Source: an uncultured Anaeromusa sp. (lineage in GTDB: Bacteria; Bacillota; Negativicutes; Anaeromusales; Anaeromusaceae). Taken from it: a DNA stretch of 64,000 bases. The translations under genes and the position numbers were made by a program. Where the stretch lies: assembly GCF_963668665.1 (NCBI RefSeq), contig NZ_OY764902.1, positions 707,001 to 771,000 of the forward strand, in the 5' to 3' direction. Position 1 is the stretch's first letter. Every line of letters starts with the position of its first letter. The notes below the pieces were generated by a model. That model was not told the origin of the DNA and did not search any database. It was given only the letters and a program-made list of their open reading frames with translations. Shown piece by piece: positions 8,617 through 17,072 of the stretch.

Positions 8617-11196
8617 CTAGCGCCCCATTTCTTCCTTAGCTTGATTTTGCAAGCGAAACAACGTATTCAACGCTTCAATGGGCGTCAGGCTCATTACATC
8701 CAACGCTAATAGTTCTTCACTCAAAGCGCTGCCGAACAAGGTAAGCGGCGGCTCTTCTTTTTTGACTATCGGCGCGGTTGCTTCTCTGACGGCGCAGGTT
8801 TCCAAATCAGCCAACACTTCTTTAGCCCGCTGAATGACTTTTGACGGCAGCCCCGCCAGTTGCGCCACATGAATGCCGTAGCTTTTGTCAGCTCCGCCCG
8901 GCACAATGCGCCTCAGAAAAACAACATTATTGCCTTTTTCCCGCACCGCCACCGAGTAGTTGCGAATACCGCTCCAAGCGTTCTCCAGTTCTGTCAGTTC
9001 ATGATAGTGCGTGGCAAAGAGCGTTTTGCAGCCAATCTGTTTCTTGATGTATTCCACTACTGCCCGGGCAATGCTCATACCGTCAAAAGTACTGGTTCCC
9101 CGGCCGATTTCATCGAGAATAACCAAGCTGTTTTTCGTAGCATGGCGCACAATGGCGGCCACTTCATTCATTTCCATCATAAAGGTGCTTTGACCGGTTG
9201 CTAAGTCATCGCTGGCGCCGACGCGGGTAAAAATCCGGTCTACCGGCGAAATAACCGCACTGCGTACAGGCAGAAAGCTGCCTGTCTGCGCCATAAGCAC
9301 CAACAGCGCCACTTGGCGCATATACGTAGATTTCCCCGCCATATTCGGGCCGGTAATAACCATAACGTCTTCCACCCCTGGAAAAAGCTGCGTATCGTTA
9401 GGCACAAACAGTTCGCCCTTGAGGAGACGCTCAACAACTGGATGCCGACCATCCTGAATCTGAATGCTGCCGTTTTCTTCAAGGCGGGGACGCACATATT
9501 GATGGCGCACAGCAGCGTCGGCAAAGCTATGCAGTACATCCAGCACAGCCACGCGCCGCGCCGTAGCCTGCAGTCCGCAAAGCTCTTCTTTCACCCGGTC
9601 GCGCAAGCGACAGAACAGATGATATTCCAGTTGCACGATACGCTCCTGGGCGCCCAAAATTTTAGTTTCAAATTCCTTTAATTCCGGCGTAATATACCGT
9701 TCGGCATTAGCCAAGGTCTGCTTGCGCTGAAAATAAGCAGGCACCGCAGAGGTATTCGCGTGGGTAACCTCCAGATAATAGCCAAACACCTTGTTATAGC
9801 CAATCTTCAACGAGCGAATGCCTGTCTTTTCCTTCTCCGAACGCTCAAATTCTTCGACCCAGCATTTGCTGTCCCGGGCCACTTCTCGCAGTTCGTCCAG
9901 CTCACTGTCATAACCGCTGCGAATCATGCCGCCTTCACGCACCGAAACAGGCGGGGACTCTACAAAAGCCGTCCCAATCTCTTGAGCCAGCTCCGCATGG
10001 CTTTCCCAGGTCGCGTATAGCTCGCGCAACAGCGGACTCTGCGCCTGGTTCAGCACATCCCGCAGCGCCGGCAATTGCGCCAGCGACTGGGACAAAGACA
10101 CCAGATCTCTGGCATTGGCGGTTCCCAGCTCCACCCTGGTGACAATGCGCTCGAAATCATAAATTCCTTCCAGCGCCTCTATCAGCCCTTGCCGCAGCAA
10201 CGGCGCGCCAGTCAACTCTTCTACCGCCTCATGGCGCTTGGTAATATCTTTTGGATACCGCAGCGGCTGCTCCAGCCAGTGCTTTAGAAGCCTGCCGCCC
10301 ATAGCGGTGCGCGTAAAATCCAGCACCTGCAGCAGCGTCGCTTTTCTGCCTCCGTCGCGAAGGTTGCGGGTAATCTCCAAATTGCGCAGCGTCGACGCAT
10401 CTAGCAGAAGATATTGCTGCTGCGTCTGTTCCGCCAACCGATTGATATGGGCTAAATTAGTTTTAACGGTCTCATGCAAGTAGCATAAAAGATGCTCCAC
10501 TGTTTGACCGGCTTCCTTGTCGTCCGGTTGCTCCTCTGGCGCAAAATGTTGTTTTACAAAAGACGCAGCCTCCGGCGCGAACGCCCGCTGCTCCGGGCGG
10601 CAATTCAAGCGATCCTGCGAAAAATCGTCCAATTCCGTCCAATAGCTTAAATGCCCGGATACAATAATCTCTTTAGGCTGCAGACGATACAAGGCATCCC
10701 ATAAAAGCGGCTTTTCCCCTTCACCGTCCATGACACTCCAAAAACATTCTCCGGTAGACAAATCCGCCGCCGCCAGATACACTCGCCCATTTTCCCCTTC
10801 TCGAACAAGAGCCAAATAGTGGTTGCTTTTTTCGCTCAAGGACACTTCTCCTAAAAAAGTCCCCGGCGTCACAATGCGCACCACTTCCCGCCGCACCAGC
10901 CCTTTGACCTGTTTGGGATCCTCAACCTGCTCGCAAATGGCCACCTTGTAGCCTTTTTGCACCAACCGCGATAAATAGTTTTCCGCCGCATGATAGGGAA
11001 TGCCGCACATAGGAATACGTTTCCCTTGTCCGCCTTCCCGCGAAGTCAAGGTGATTTCCAGCTCGCGCGAGGCCAGTTCCGCATCTTCAAAAAACATCTC
11101 ATAAAAATCGCCTAAACGAAAAAAAAGAATTTCCTGCGAGTGACGGCTTTTTACTTCCCTATATTGTTCCAGCATCGGCGTATAGGCTGTCGCCAT
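8617..11196 (-). CDS. mutS: DNA mismatch repair ATPase MutS
   Basis: MutS recognises mismatches and small loops. The 859-residue protein is of normal length. The mismatch-binding domain carries RLGDFYEMFFEDA, with the Phe-x-Glu pair that inserts at the mismatch. The ATPase domain has Walker A GPNMAGKSTYM, Walker B LVILDEIGRGTSTFDG and the ATHYHELTEL switch. Its C-terminus ends in a short helix pair. The ATG at 11196 has GGGGGAACC upstream. The gene lies between miaB and mutL with very short gaps, so all three are probably on one transcript started at the promoter near 12590. Confidence 0.98.
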   Translation of the reverse strand: MATAYTPMLEQYREVKSRHSQEILFFRLGDFYEMFFEDAELASRELEITLTSREGGQGKRIPMCGIPYHAAENYLSRLVQKGYKVAICEQVEDPKQVKGLVRREVVRIVTPGTFLGEVSLSEKSNHYLALVREGENGRVYLAAADLSTGECFWSVMDGEGEKPLLWDALYRLQPKEIIVSGHLSYWTELDDFSQDRLNCRPEQRAFAPEAASFVKQHFAPEEQPDDKEAGQTVEHLLCYLHETVKTNLAHINRLAEQTQQQYLLLDASTLRNLEITRNLRDGGRKATLLQVLDFTRTAMGGRLLKHWLEQPLRYPKDITKRHEAVEELTGAPLLRQGLIEALEGIYDFERIVTRVELGTANARDLVSLSQSLAQLPALRDVLNQAQSPLLRELYATWESHAELAQEIGTAFVESPPVSVREGGMIRSGYDSELDELREVARDSKCWVEEFERSEKEKTGIRSLKIGYNKVFGYYLEVTHANTSAVPAYFQRKQTLANAERYITPELKEFETKILGAQERIVQLEYHLFCRLRDRVKEELCGLQATARRVAVLDVLHSFADAAVRHQYVRPRLEENGSIQIQDGRHPVVERLLKGELFVPNDTQLFPGVEDVMVITGPNMAGKSTYMRQVALLVLMAQTGSFLPVRSAVISPVDRIFTRVGASDDLATGQSTFMMEMNEVAAIVRHATKNSLVILDEIGRGTSTFDGMSIARAVVEYIKKQIGCKTLFATHYHELTELENAWSGIRNYSVAVREKGNNVVFLRRIVPGGADKSYGIHVAQLAGLPSKVIQRAKEVLADLETCAVREATAPIVKKEEPPLTLFGSALSEELLALDVMSLTPIEALNTLFRLQNQAKEEMGR

Positions 11197-11214
11197 AACC
11201 GGTTCCCCCTTTGG

Positions 11215-12519
11215 TTACACTGATTCCCCTTTGAGAATCCATGTCTGCGCTTTGGTAATACGAACCTGAATCAAATCCCCTGGCTTTTGTCCTTCCTGAT
11301 GCGGCCACAGTACCAACTTGTTGCCGCGGGTACGACCAGCCCAATGCTTGGAATTGGTTTTGCTGGGCCCTTCTATAAGAATATCCTGACAAGTATGAAG
11401 CAATTTTTCATTGCAAGCCAAAGCTACTTTTTCCTGCAAAGTAAGCAATCGCTGCAAGCGCTCCTTCTTCACAGCCAAAGGCACTTGCTCCTTCATTTCA
11501 GCAGCCGGCGTTCCTGAACGGCTGGAATATAAGAAGGTATACGAAGCGTCAAAACCAACCTCTTCCACTAATGCTAAGGTATCAGCAAACATTTCTTCGG
11601 TCTCTCCAGGAAAACCAACGATCAGATCGGTCGTTAAAACTGCGTCAGGCACAGCAGCTCTCACTTTCCGCACAAGCTCCAGATACTCTTCACGCGTATA
11701 TCCTCGATTCATCTGCCGCAAAATTTCATTGTTTCCCGCTTGAATAGGCAGGTGAAAATGCGTAGTAATATGTTTGCTTTTTGCTACAGCCGCAATGACC
11801 GCATCATCCATATCGCGCGGGTGCGATGTCATATAACGAATGCGCAGCAAACCGGGAATATCATCCAACGCCTGCAGCAGCGCCGCAAAGGTATTGGACG
11901 TCCCTTTGCCGTAAGAGTTCACATTCTGTCCCAGCAGGGTGATTTCCTGATAGCCTTCGGCCTCCAGTCCCCGTACCTCTTCCACAATATCAGCTAGCTC
12001 CCGGCTGCGCTCCCGCCCCCGAACGTACGGAACAATGCAATAGGTGCAAAAATTATTGCACCCAAACATAATCGGCACCCAAGCGGCTACGCCGCTTTTG
12101 CGCACCACCGGCATTTCTTCAACAATTTGCGTTTCCGCTTCTGCCAGCACCGACCTCTCGCCGGTACGTTGTTCCCCCAGCCATGCCGCCAAATGGTGGA
12201 TCATATTAGTTCCCATAACCAAATCCACGTGAGACGCTTTGCGCAAAAGGCGCTCTTGGTCCTTTTGCGCCATGCAGCCTGTAATGATAATACGTATATG
12301 GGGGCGCTCTTGTTTATGGCGCTTTAATTCGCCAATTTTCCCGTATATCTTTTTCTCGGCGCTTTCCCGCACACAGCACGTATTGATGACAATTACGTCC
12401 GCTTCTTCCAGATTATCTGTCGCCAGATACCCCTGGGAAGCCAGCTGTCCGGCCATTTTCTCCGAGTCATTCTCATTCATTTGGCATCCGTAGGTCAAAA
12501 TGCAATAGAAACCGTTCAT
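11215..12519 (-). CDS. miaB: tRNA-2-methylthio-N6-dimethylallyladenosine synthase MiaB
   Basis: MiaB is a radical-SAM methylthiotransferase that adds the 2-methylthio group to i6A37 of tRNA. The N-terminal domain has TYGCQMNENDSEKM and NTCCVRE, which hold the auxiliary iron-sulfur cluster. The radical-SAM loop is CNNFCTYCIVPYVRGRERSR. The C-terminal TRAM domain includes ILIEGPSKTNS and GRTRGNKLV. At 434 residues it is full length. AAAGGAG lies 7 bases before the ATG. It is the first gene of the left-hand operon, preceded by a good promoter and by the terminator of the TauE pair. It acts after MiaA, encoded further down the same operon. Confidence 0.97.
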   Translation of the reverse strand: MNGFYCILTYGCQMNENDSEKMAGQLASQGYLATDNLEEADVIVINTCCVRESAEKKIYGKIGELKRHKQERPHIRIIITGCMAQKDQERLLRKASHVDLVMGTNMIHHLAAWLGEQRTGERSVLAEAETQIVEEMPVVRKSGVAAWVPIMFGCNNFCTYCIVPYVRGRERSRELADIVEEVRGLEAEGYQEITLLGQNVNSYGKGTSNTFAALLQALDDIPGLLRIRYMTSHPRDMDDAVIAAVAKSKHITTHFHLPIQAGNNEILRQMNRGYTREEYLELVRKVRAAVPDAVLTTDLIVGFPGETEEMFADTLALVEEVGFDASYTFLYSSRSGTPAAEMKEQVPLAVKKERLQRLLTLQEKVALACNEKLLHTCQDILIEGPSKTNSKHWAGRTRGNKLVLWPHQEGQKPGDLIQVRITKAQTWILKGESV

Positions 12520-12565
12520 GGCAACTCCTTTACGTACCCGTTAATACTAAAAGTCTATCTTTTTT

Positions 12566-12594
12566 ATTATAGCCGCAAATCTCCTCGCTGTAAA
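12566..12594 (-). promoter_or_regulatory. Sigma-A promoter of the miaB-mutSL-hfq operon
   Basis: On the minus strand TTTACA and TATAAT are separated by 17 bases, close to consensus. The site lies 46 bases before the miaB start and just past the terminator of the preceding unit. Confidence 0.8.
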
Positions 12595-12603
12595 AGCGTC
12601 AAT

Positions 12604-12650
12604 AGAAAAAACGCTTTCCCTAGGGCCTTTGACAGGCCTCAAGAAAGCGT
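12604..12650 (-). terminator. Rho-independent terminator after the TauE-like pair
   Basis: On the minus strand ACGCTTTC pairs with GAAAGCGT around an inner GGCC-rich hairpin, then TTTTTT. It lies 10 bases past the stop codon of the TauE-like gene. Confidence 0.9.
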
Positions 12651-12659
12651 CCTTATATT

Positions 12660-13025
12660 CTACTTCTTTTTGTTCAGAGCCATGCGCAGGCCCATGCAAA
12701 TGACAAATACGCCAAAAAAACGACGCAGCGTCTCAGGTGGAATGCTTTGCACCAAGCCGGAGCTGCCTAAAGCGCCGAAAGCCGCTCCGAGAGCCAGCCA
12801 AAAAGCCACCTTGTATCTGACAATTCCTTGGCGATGAAAACGCCACAAACCAGTCAAGGCGGTCGGAATGATGACCAGAAGCGAAATACCTTGCGCCGCA
12901 TGCTGCGGAATACCCATGAGAAACACCATCATCGGCACCAAGATCATGCCGCCTCCAACGCCCATAAGGCCGCTTAAAATACCAGCCAATACCCCTGCTA
13001 AGACAATAACCGCCAACGCTTCCAT
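12660..13025 (-). CDS. Half-length TauE/SafE family membrane protein, copy 2
   Basis: At 121 residues this is half of a normal TauE/SafE (DUF81) permease of about 250. The family-specific GxLxGILSGLMGVGGGMILVP motif is at residues 10-31, followed by AAQGISLLVIIPTAL and a C-terminal LRRFFGVFVICMGLRM. Three or four membrane spans are visible. TauE/SafE proteins export sulfoacetate, sulfite or related small acids. The start ATG at 13025 shares one base with the stop of the preceding paralogue (TGATG). The two products probably combine to build one pseudo-symmetric transporter. The substrate cannot be inferred from the neighbours. Confidence 0.85.
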   Translation of the reverse strand: MEALAVIVLAGVLAGILSGLMGVGGGMILVPMMVFLMGIPQHAAQGISLLVIIPTALTGLWRFHRQGIVRYKVAFWLALGAAFGALGSSGLVQSIPPETLRRFFGVFVICMGLRMALNKKK

Positions 13026-13387
13026 CAGCCGCCCACCACCATTCGCAGGCCCACAAGCGCCAAAAATACGCCAAACATGCGTTTAAGCTGCGCTGCAGGT
13101 ATCTTAGACATCCAGCGAGAGCCCACAGCGGCGCCGACGACACTGCCTGCCGTCAACATGGCAGCAACACTAAAATCCAGTTGGCCGTGCAAACCATAGA
13201 CGAGGGCGCTAGCAGCCGCAGTCGGAATGATCACCGCCAGAGACGTAGCGTGAGCCTCGTGTTGAGATAAACCAAGAAGAGATACCATAACAGGTACCAG
13301 CACTATGCCGCCGCCAATGCCGAGCATCCCGCTCAGTACGCCAGCCAGCACTCCGTAAAGTACAATGCGTCCTGTGGACACTTCCAT
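13025..13387 (-). CDS. Half-length TauE/SafE family membrane protein, copy 1
   Basis: This 120-residue protein is a clear paralogue of its downstream neighbour: VLSGMLGIGGGIVLVPVMV, then AHATSLAVIIPTAAAS, then LKRMFGVFLALVGLRM. Full TauE/SafE permeases contain two such repeats in one chain, whereas here each repeat has its own gene and the pair is translationally coupled. No frameshift joins them: both have clean starts, stops and complete motifs, so this is an evolved split pair rather than one broken gene. It lies 27 bases after the P-loop/Asp23 gene. Confidence 0.85.
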   Translation of the reverse strand: MEVSTGRIVLYGVLAGVLSGMLGIGGGIVLVPVMVSLLGLSQHEAHATSLAVIIPTAAASALVYGLHGQLDFSVAAMLTAGSVVGAAVGSRWMSKIPAAQLKRMFGVFLALVGLRMVVGG

Positions 13388-13414
13388 TTTCTCAGCCTCG
13401 CTTTTCTTGGATAA

Positions 13415-14233
13415 TCAATCCATGCTCAAGCTGCGCACCACCAAATTGACCTCAAAAACCGTCATGCCTGTTGTATATTCGACAGCTTCCCGAATACGCC
13501 GTTGCACCGTTGGCAATTCTTGAGAAATTACCGTCCCAAAGCGCACCACCAAATCCGCAGTAATTTGGACTCCCTTGTCCTTTACCTTGCGAATTTGCAC
13601 CTTCCCCACTTTGGCAATAAAATCTGTGTCCAGAGCTTCTTTCTGTGTTACCGCCACCAGAACGTCATCAGCAATCAGCAGCTTGCCATAATAGCTGAAC
13701 GTAGGACGGACAATGGATTTTTCGCCCAGCTTGCGCCGCGTCGCCGAAGAACGGCGGCTGAAAATTTCCAATGAATCCACCAAATAGCCTGAAAAATGGG
13801 GTTTTAACTCGATTGTCGGCACGGGAATAATATGTTTCCCCTCCCGCAGCCTGGCTTTACGAGCTTTAGCAATTTCCGTCGGACTGGCAATTTCTTCAAT
13901 ACGAATAATTTTTTGAATAGGCGGGAGTTTGAGAATTCTAACAATTTTTTCCACCATGCCATCGGAAGTTCCCAGCACTAAAATACGCTGCGGCTTGACC
14001 CTTTCAATCGCTTCTCTTACTTCGGCGGCATGCTCCGGATCCGTAAAAATAGCCCGGCGTACCGCGCCAATCTTATTGGGCTCCTTTTTAGCCGATTTAC
14101 CGGCAATAATTTTACTGTCCTTAATGAACAAACCATCATCAATCAAGGCATCTGCAGCCTGTTCATGCGCGACAATCAAGGCCCGATGACTCTTACCAGT
14201 ACCACTTGGCCCAACGAATGCAAACACGTCCAT
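13415..14233 (-). CDS. P-loop ATPase-like / Asp23 (Gls24) family fusion protein
   Basis: The 272-residue protein starts with a Walker A loop, GPSGTGKS, at residues 8-15. ALIDDGLFIKDSKIIAG and RILVLGTSDGMVEKIV follow in a nucleotide-binding-like domain. The C-terminal 90 residues (KLLIADDVLVAVTQKEAL to VFEVNLVVRSL) fit the Asp23/Gls24 envelope-stress fold, including the 'RIREAVEYTTGMTVFEVNLVV' type ending. Asp23 proteins are membrane-associated in Firmicutes and of unclear biochemistry, and the added P-loop domain suggests nucleotide-dependent behaviour. AGGAGGCATGCT precedes the ATG. Its neighbours give no clear pathway. Confidence 0.75.
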   Translation of the reverse strand: MDVFAFVGPSGTGKSHRALIVAHEQAADALIDDGLFIKDSKIIAGKSAKKEPNKIGAVRRAIFTDPEHAAEVREAIERVKPQRILVLGTSDGMVEKIVRILKLPPIQKIIRIEEIASPTEIAKARKARLREGKHIIPVPTIELKPHFSGYLVDSLEIFSRRSSATRRKLGEKSIVRPTFSYYGKLLIADDVLVAVTQKEALDTDFIAKVGKVQIRKVKDKGVQITADLVVRFGTVISQELPTVQRRIREAVEYTTGMTVFEVNLVVRSLSMD

Positions 14234-14311
14234 AGCATGCCTCCTTTCATAAAATCCTCTGTTTCTATCACCTTACTGGAAACTCCCTCGCTTTGTCAAG
14301 GGCGACCGAAC

Positions 14312-15139
14312 TTACAGTTTGCGCTTTTCCATGGCCAGCTGCAATTCCAAGACTATCGTATCTGGCGCCTGAAATACGCCCAGCATTTCCGGAAACCTTC
14401 CGGGAATTGCGTGAAAATCAGACCCTCCTGTAGCCAGAATTCCGGCTGCCTGCGTCCAAGCAAGGTATTCTTGTTGCTGCTGCTTTGTATGCATCGGATG
14501 GAATACCTCCAGACCTTCTGCGCCGGCGGCCAACACTTTTTTCACAACCTGGTCGTCTCCCGCCAGTCCGGGATGCGCCATCACCGCTACGCCGCCTGCC
14601 CCTTGAATCAACTCGATTACCTCAGGATATTTCAGACGGCGATGCGGCACATAAGCCGGCCCATTTTTATGCAAAAGTGCGTGAAACACTTCCCCTACAG
14701 TAGCAAAGGCGCCCATAGCCACCAAGGCTCTTGCTACATGCGGCCTGCCGATAGAGCCGCCCCCCGCCTGAGCCGCCACATCCTCCAGCTTCAAAAAATA
14801 GCCAAGTCCTCTTAGTTTGTCCACCATTTCTCCCGCTCTATTTTGACGGCTTTGCGCCAGCAAGGCCAATTCCTTCTGAAAAAAAGGCCGCCGCCAATCC
14901 ATGCCATAACCTAGAACATGCACTTCATGACCTGGAATGTCGGTACTAAATTCAATGCCCGGAACAAATTGCAGCCCTTCGGGCCAGGCAAATGCTTCCG
15001 CTTCCTCCAGCGCCCGCGTAGTATCATGGTCGGTAATAGAAACCATCTTCAGTTCAGTTGCAACAGCCGCCTCATAGACTTGCAGCGCTGTCCACCGTCC
15101 ATCCGAAGCCAGCGTATGAATATGCAGATCTACACTCAT
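14312..15139 (-). CDS. PHP-domain phosphoesterase (RNase AM / YciV type)
   Basis: PHP phosphoesterases of this type hydrolyse 3',5'-nucleoside bisphosphates or trim 5' ends of RNA (E. coli RnaAM/YciV). The 275-residue protein shows the metal ligands in DLHIHTLASDG, then ITDHDTTRAL, PGIEFSTDIPGHEVHVLGYG, GRPHVARAL, MAHPG and, near the C-terminus, GGSDFH. The ATG at 15139 overlaps the pepA stop (ATGA), which shows coupling. A start 23 codons upstream would only translate pepA sequence out of frame. The final substrate is a family-level inference. Confidence 0.9.
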   Translation of the reverse strand: MSVDLHIHTLASDGRWTALQVYEAAVATELKMVSITDHDTTRALEEAEAFAWPEGLQFVPGIEFSTDIPGHEVHVLGYGMDWRRPFFQKELALLAQSRQNRAGEMVDKLRGLGYFLKLEDVAAQAGGGSIGRPHVARALVAMGAFATVGEVFHALLHKNGPAYVPHRRLKYPEVIELIQGAGGVAVMAHPGLAGDDQVVKKVLAAGAEGLEVFHPMHTKQQQQEYLAWTQAAGILATGGSDFHAIPGRFPEMLGVFQAPDTIVLELQLAMEKRKL

Positions 15140-16617
15140 AACCGCACCAAACTTTTGGCGATTTCCAGCAGCGTAAGCACCCCAGCGCCGCTGCCTCCTT
15201 TCACCCAAGCCCCCGAAGTCTTAAGCAGTGTCGCTGTACCAGCGATATCCAAATGCGCCCAAGGCGTTTCCTTGGCAAAAGCGCCGATGAAAAGACCTCC
15301 CGTAATCATGCCGCCATAGCGGCCTCCAGTATTTTTCAAATCCGCGATATCGCTTTTCAATAATTCTGCATATTCTTCGTCATGCGGCATCAGCCAAGTT
15401 TTCTCCCCTGCTTGCTCGCTAGCTGCCACAATCAAATCGGTCCAAGCTGAATCATTGCCCAAAAGACCGCTGCGCACTCGACCCAAAGCCACCATGCAAG
15501 CGCCGGTAAGAGTAGCTACATCAATAATGCGCTGCGCTCCTTCGTGCCGGGCGTAAGCCACAGCATCCGCCAAAATAAGGCGCCCTTCCGCATCGGTGTT
15601 AATCACTTCAATGGTCTGTCCGTCCATGGCGGTTACGATATCTCCCGGTTTCAGGGCTTTACCGGAAGGCATATTTTCCGCACAAGGAAGCACTGCCAAA
15701 AGATTCACTGGCAAGTTTAAAGCAGCAATTGCATCCATCGCCGCCAACACGGCAGCCGCCCCGGACATGTCATCTTTCATCTCCTGCATGCCATCGCCCG
15801 GCTTCAAGCTGATGCCGCCACTGTCAAAGGTAATGCCTTTGCCTACAAAAGCGGCATCCCAAGGCTTGCCTTTAACCCCGCCGCAATAGCGCAGTACAAT
15901 AAGCCGCGGCGGCGCCTCGCTGCCTTGAGCCACGGCGCTCAACGCCCCCATGCCGGCAGCTTTTATCCGCGCAGCGTCCCAAACATCTACATCCATGCCA
16001 TGCAGCGTCGCCAAACGCTGAGCTTCTTCCGCCATCTTTTCCGGTGTCATAACCGCCGCCGGCTGATTGACCCAGTTTCTGGCTTGCAGCACGGCTTCCG
16101 CCGTTACAATAGCGTTTTGCATCGCCTGTTCTAACGATGGCGTTATTGCCTGCCGGGTCTGAAAAAATAGTTTTTGCAGCACCGTTTCTTTCTTTTTACT
16201 CTTATAGCAGTCGAAACGGTATCCTCCCAGTATAGCTCCCAAAGCTGCTTCATAGGCGCTCTCTTCCAGCGGCAAATCCAATTCATCAAAAAGAAAAATG
16301 CTTTGAGAGACTTTGGCTTTTTCCAGCGCGCGTACGGCCTGGCCCAAACAAAAACGAACCCCTTGGACAGCTAGCTTCTCGCGCTTGCCAAATTGCAGCA
16401 AAAAAAGATCAGGCAAATCATCTTGGCAGGAACGGAGCAGAAAGGTATCTCCCTTGTCATTACAGCAGACTTCCTGTCCTAGCCAAGCGCTCAAACGTCC
16501 CTGCAGCTGCGCATCTACTTTCTTGCCTTCTTCTCCCAGAAAATTTTCTCCCTGAAAGACCGGTAAAACCACCGCAGCTCCTTTTGCCGTATTCTTTCCA
16601 AGCCACTCTATTTTCAT
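15136..16617 (-). CDS. pepA: Leucyl aminopeptidase (cytosol aminopeptidase, M17)
   Basis: This manganese or zinc enzyme removes N-terminal residues from peptides. The signature NTDAEGRLILADA is present, as are the metal-binding Lys/Asp in VGKGITFDSGGISLKPG and the DMSGAAAVLAA segment. The N-terminal 160 residues form the less conserved macro-like domain. Total length of 493 is normal. Two ATGs are in frame: 16623 lies almost on the GAGGTG ribosome site, while 16617 has a 7-base gap and is preferred. The gene follows the spoVS terminator and is coupled to the PHP gene. Confidence 0.96.
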   Translation of the reverse strand: MKIEWLGKNTAKGAAVVLPVFQGENFLGEEGKKVDAQLQGRLSAWLGQEVCCNDKGDTFLLRSCQDDLPDLFLLQFGKREKLAVQGVRFCLGQAVRALEKAKVSQSIFLFDELDLPLEESAYEAALGAILGGYRFDCYKSKKKETVLQKLFFQTRQAITPSLEQAMQNAIVTAEAVLQARNWVNQPAAVMTPEKMAEEAQRLATLHGMDVDVWDAARIKAAGMGALSAVAQGSEAPPRLIVLRYCGGVKGKPWDAAFVGKGITFDSGGISLKPGDGMQEMKDDMSGAAAVLAAMDAIAALNLPVNLLAVLPCAENMPSGKALKPGDIVTAMDGQTIEVINTDAEGRLILADAVAYARHEGAQRIIDVATLTGACMVALGRVRSGLLGNDSAWTDLIVAASEQAGEKTWLMPHDEEYAELLKSDIADLKNTGGRYGGMITGGLFIGAFAKETPWAHLDIAGTATLLKTSGAWVKGGSGAGVLTLLEIAKSLVRL

Positions 16618-16632
16618 CGTCATACACCTCTT

Positions 16633-16672
16633 ATAAAAAATAAGAAACCTGTTCAGCGAATGAACAGGTTTT
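16633..16672 (-). terminator. Rho-independent terminator after spoVS
   Basis: On the minus strand AACCTGTTC and GAACAGGTT form a 9-bp stem with a 7-base loop, followed by TCTTATTTTTT. It separates spoVS from pepA. Confidence 0.88.
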
Positions 16673-16686
16673 CTCTGAACTCTGTT

Positions 16687-16947
16687 TCAGCGCGGCTCTA
16701 CAATCAACTTCATTGCAGTCCGCTCTTCCCCTTCAATCAGAATATCTGTGAAGGCCGGGATGCAAATTAAATCAACTCCATGAGGAGCGACAAATCCTCT
16801 GGCTATGGCAACCGCTTTGACAGCCTGGTTCAAGGCTCCTGCGCCAATCGCCTGCATTTCCGCGCCGCCGCGTTCGCGCAATACCCCTGCCAGCGCCCCT
16901 GCGACCGAATTAGGATTCGATTTTGCTGATACTTTTAAAACTTCCAT
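16687..16947 (-). CDS. spoVS: Stage V sporulation protein S
   Basis: SpoVS is a small Alba-like protein needed at a late stage of sporulation in Bacillus. The 86-residue sequence is a close family match from MEVLKVSAKSNPNSVAGALAG through GAGALNQAVKAVAIARGFVAP to FTDILIEGEERTAMKLIVEP. The ATG was set by AAAGGAGGTC upstream; 16 further upstream codons are unsupported. It lies downstream of ymdB, as in B. subtilis, but has its own sigma-H-type promoter and its own terminator. Its presence is evidence for a sporulating host, though spoVS homologues also occur outside spore formers. Confidence 0.97.
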   Translation of the reverse strand: MEVLKVSAKSNPNSVAGALAGVLRERGGAEMQAIGAGALNQAVKAVAIARGFVAPHGVDLICIPAFTDILIEGEERTAMKLIVEPR

Positions 16948-17002
16948 TTCCGTTGACCTCCTTTGTCGTATAAAGCCTCGATGTTCGGTACACATAAAGG
17001 AG

Positions 17003-17031
17003 GTATTCGGTTTTAGAAAGAAAAATCCTTT
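17003..17031 (-). promoter_or_regulatory. Sigma-H-type promoter of spoVS
   Basis: On the minus strand AAAGGATTT, an 11-base spacer and ACCGAATAC match the sigma-H pattern RnAGGAwww / RnnGAATww at all but the last base. It is 55 bases before the spoVS ATG. In B. subtilis spoVS depends on sigma-H, which fits. Confidence 0.65.
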
Positions 17032-17072
17032 TTCTTACAGAAAAAAATTCAAACAATTTTAACAAGCGCAAA

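Noticed and set aside
12660..13387. One TauE gene broken by a frameshift
   Set aside because: Each half has its own ribosome site region, start, complete motif set and stop, and the join is a TGATG overlap typical of coupled genes.
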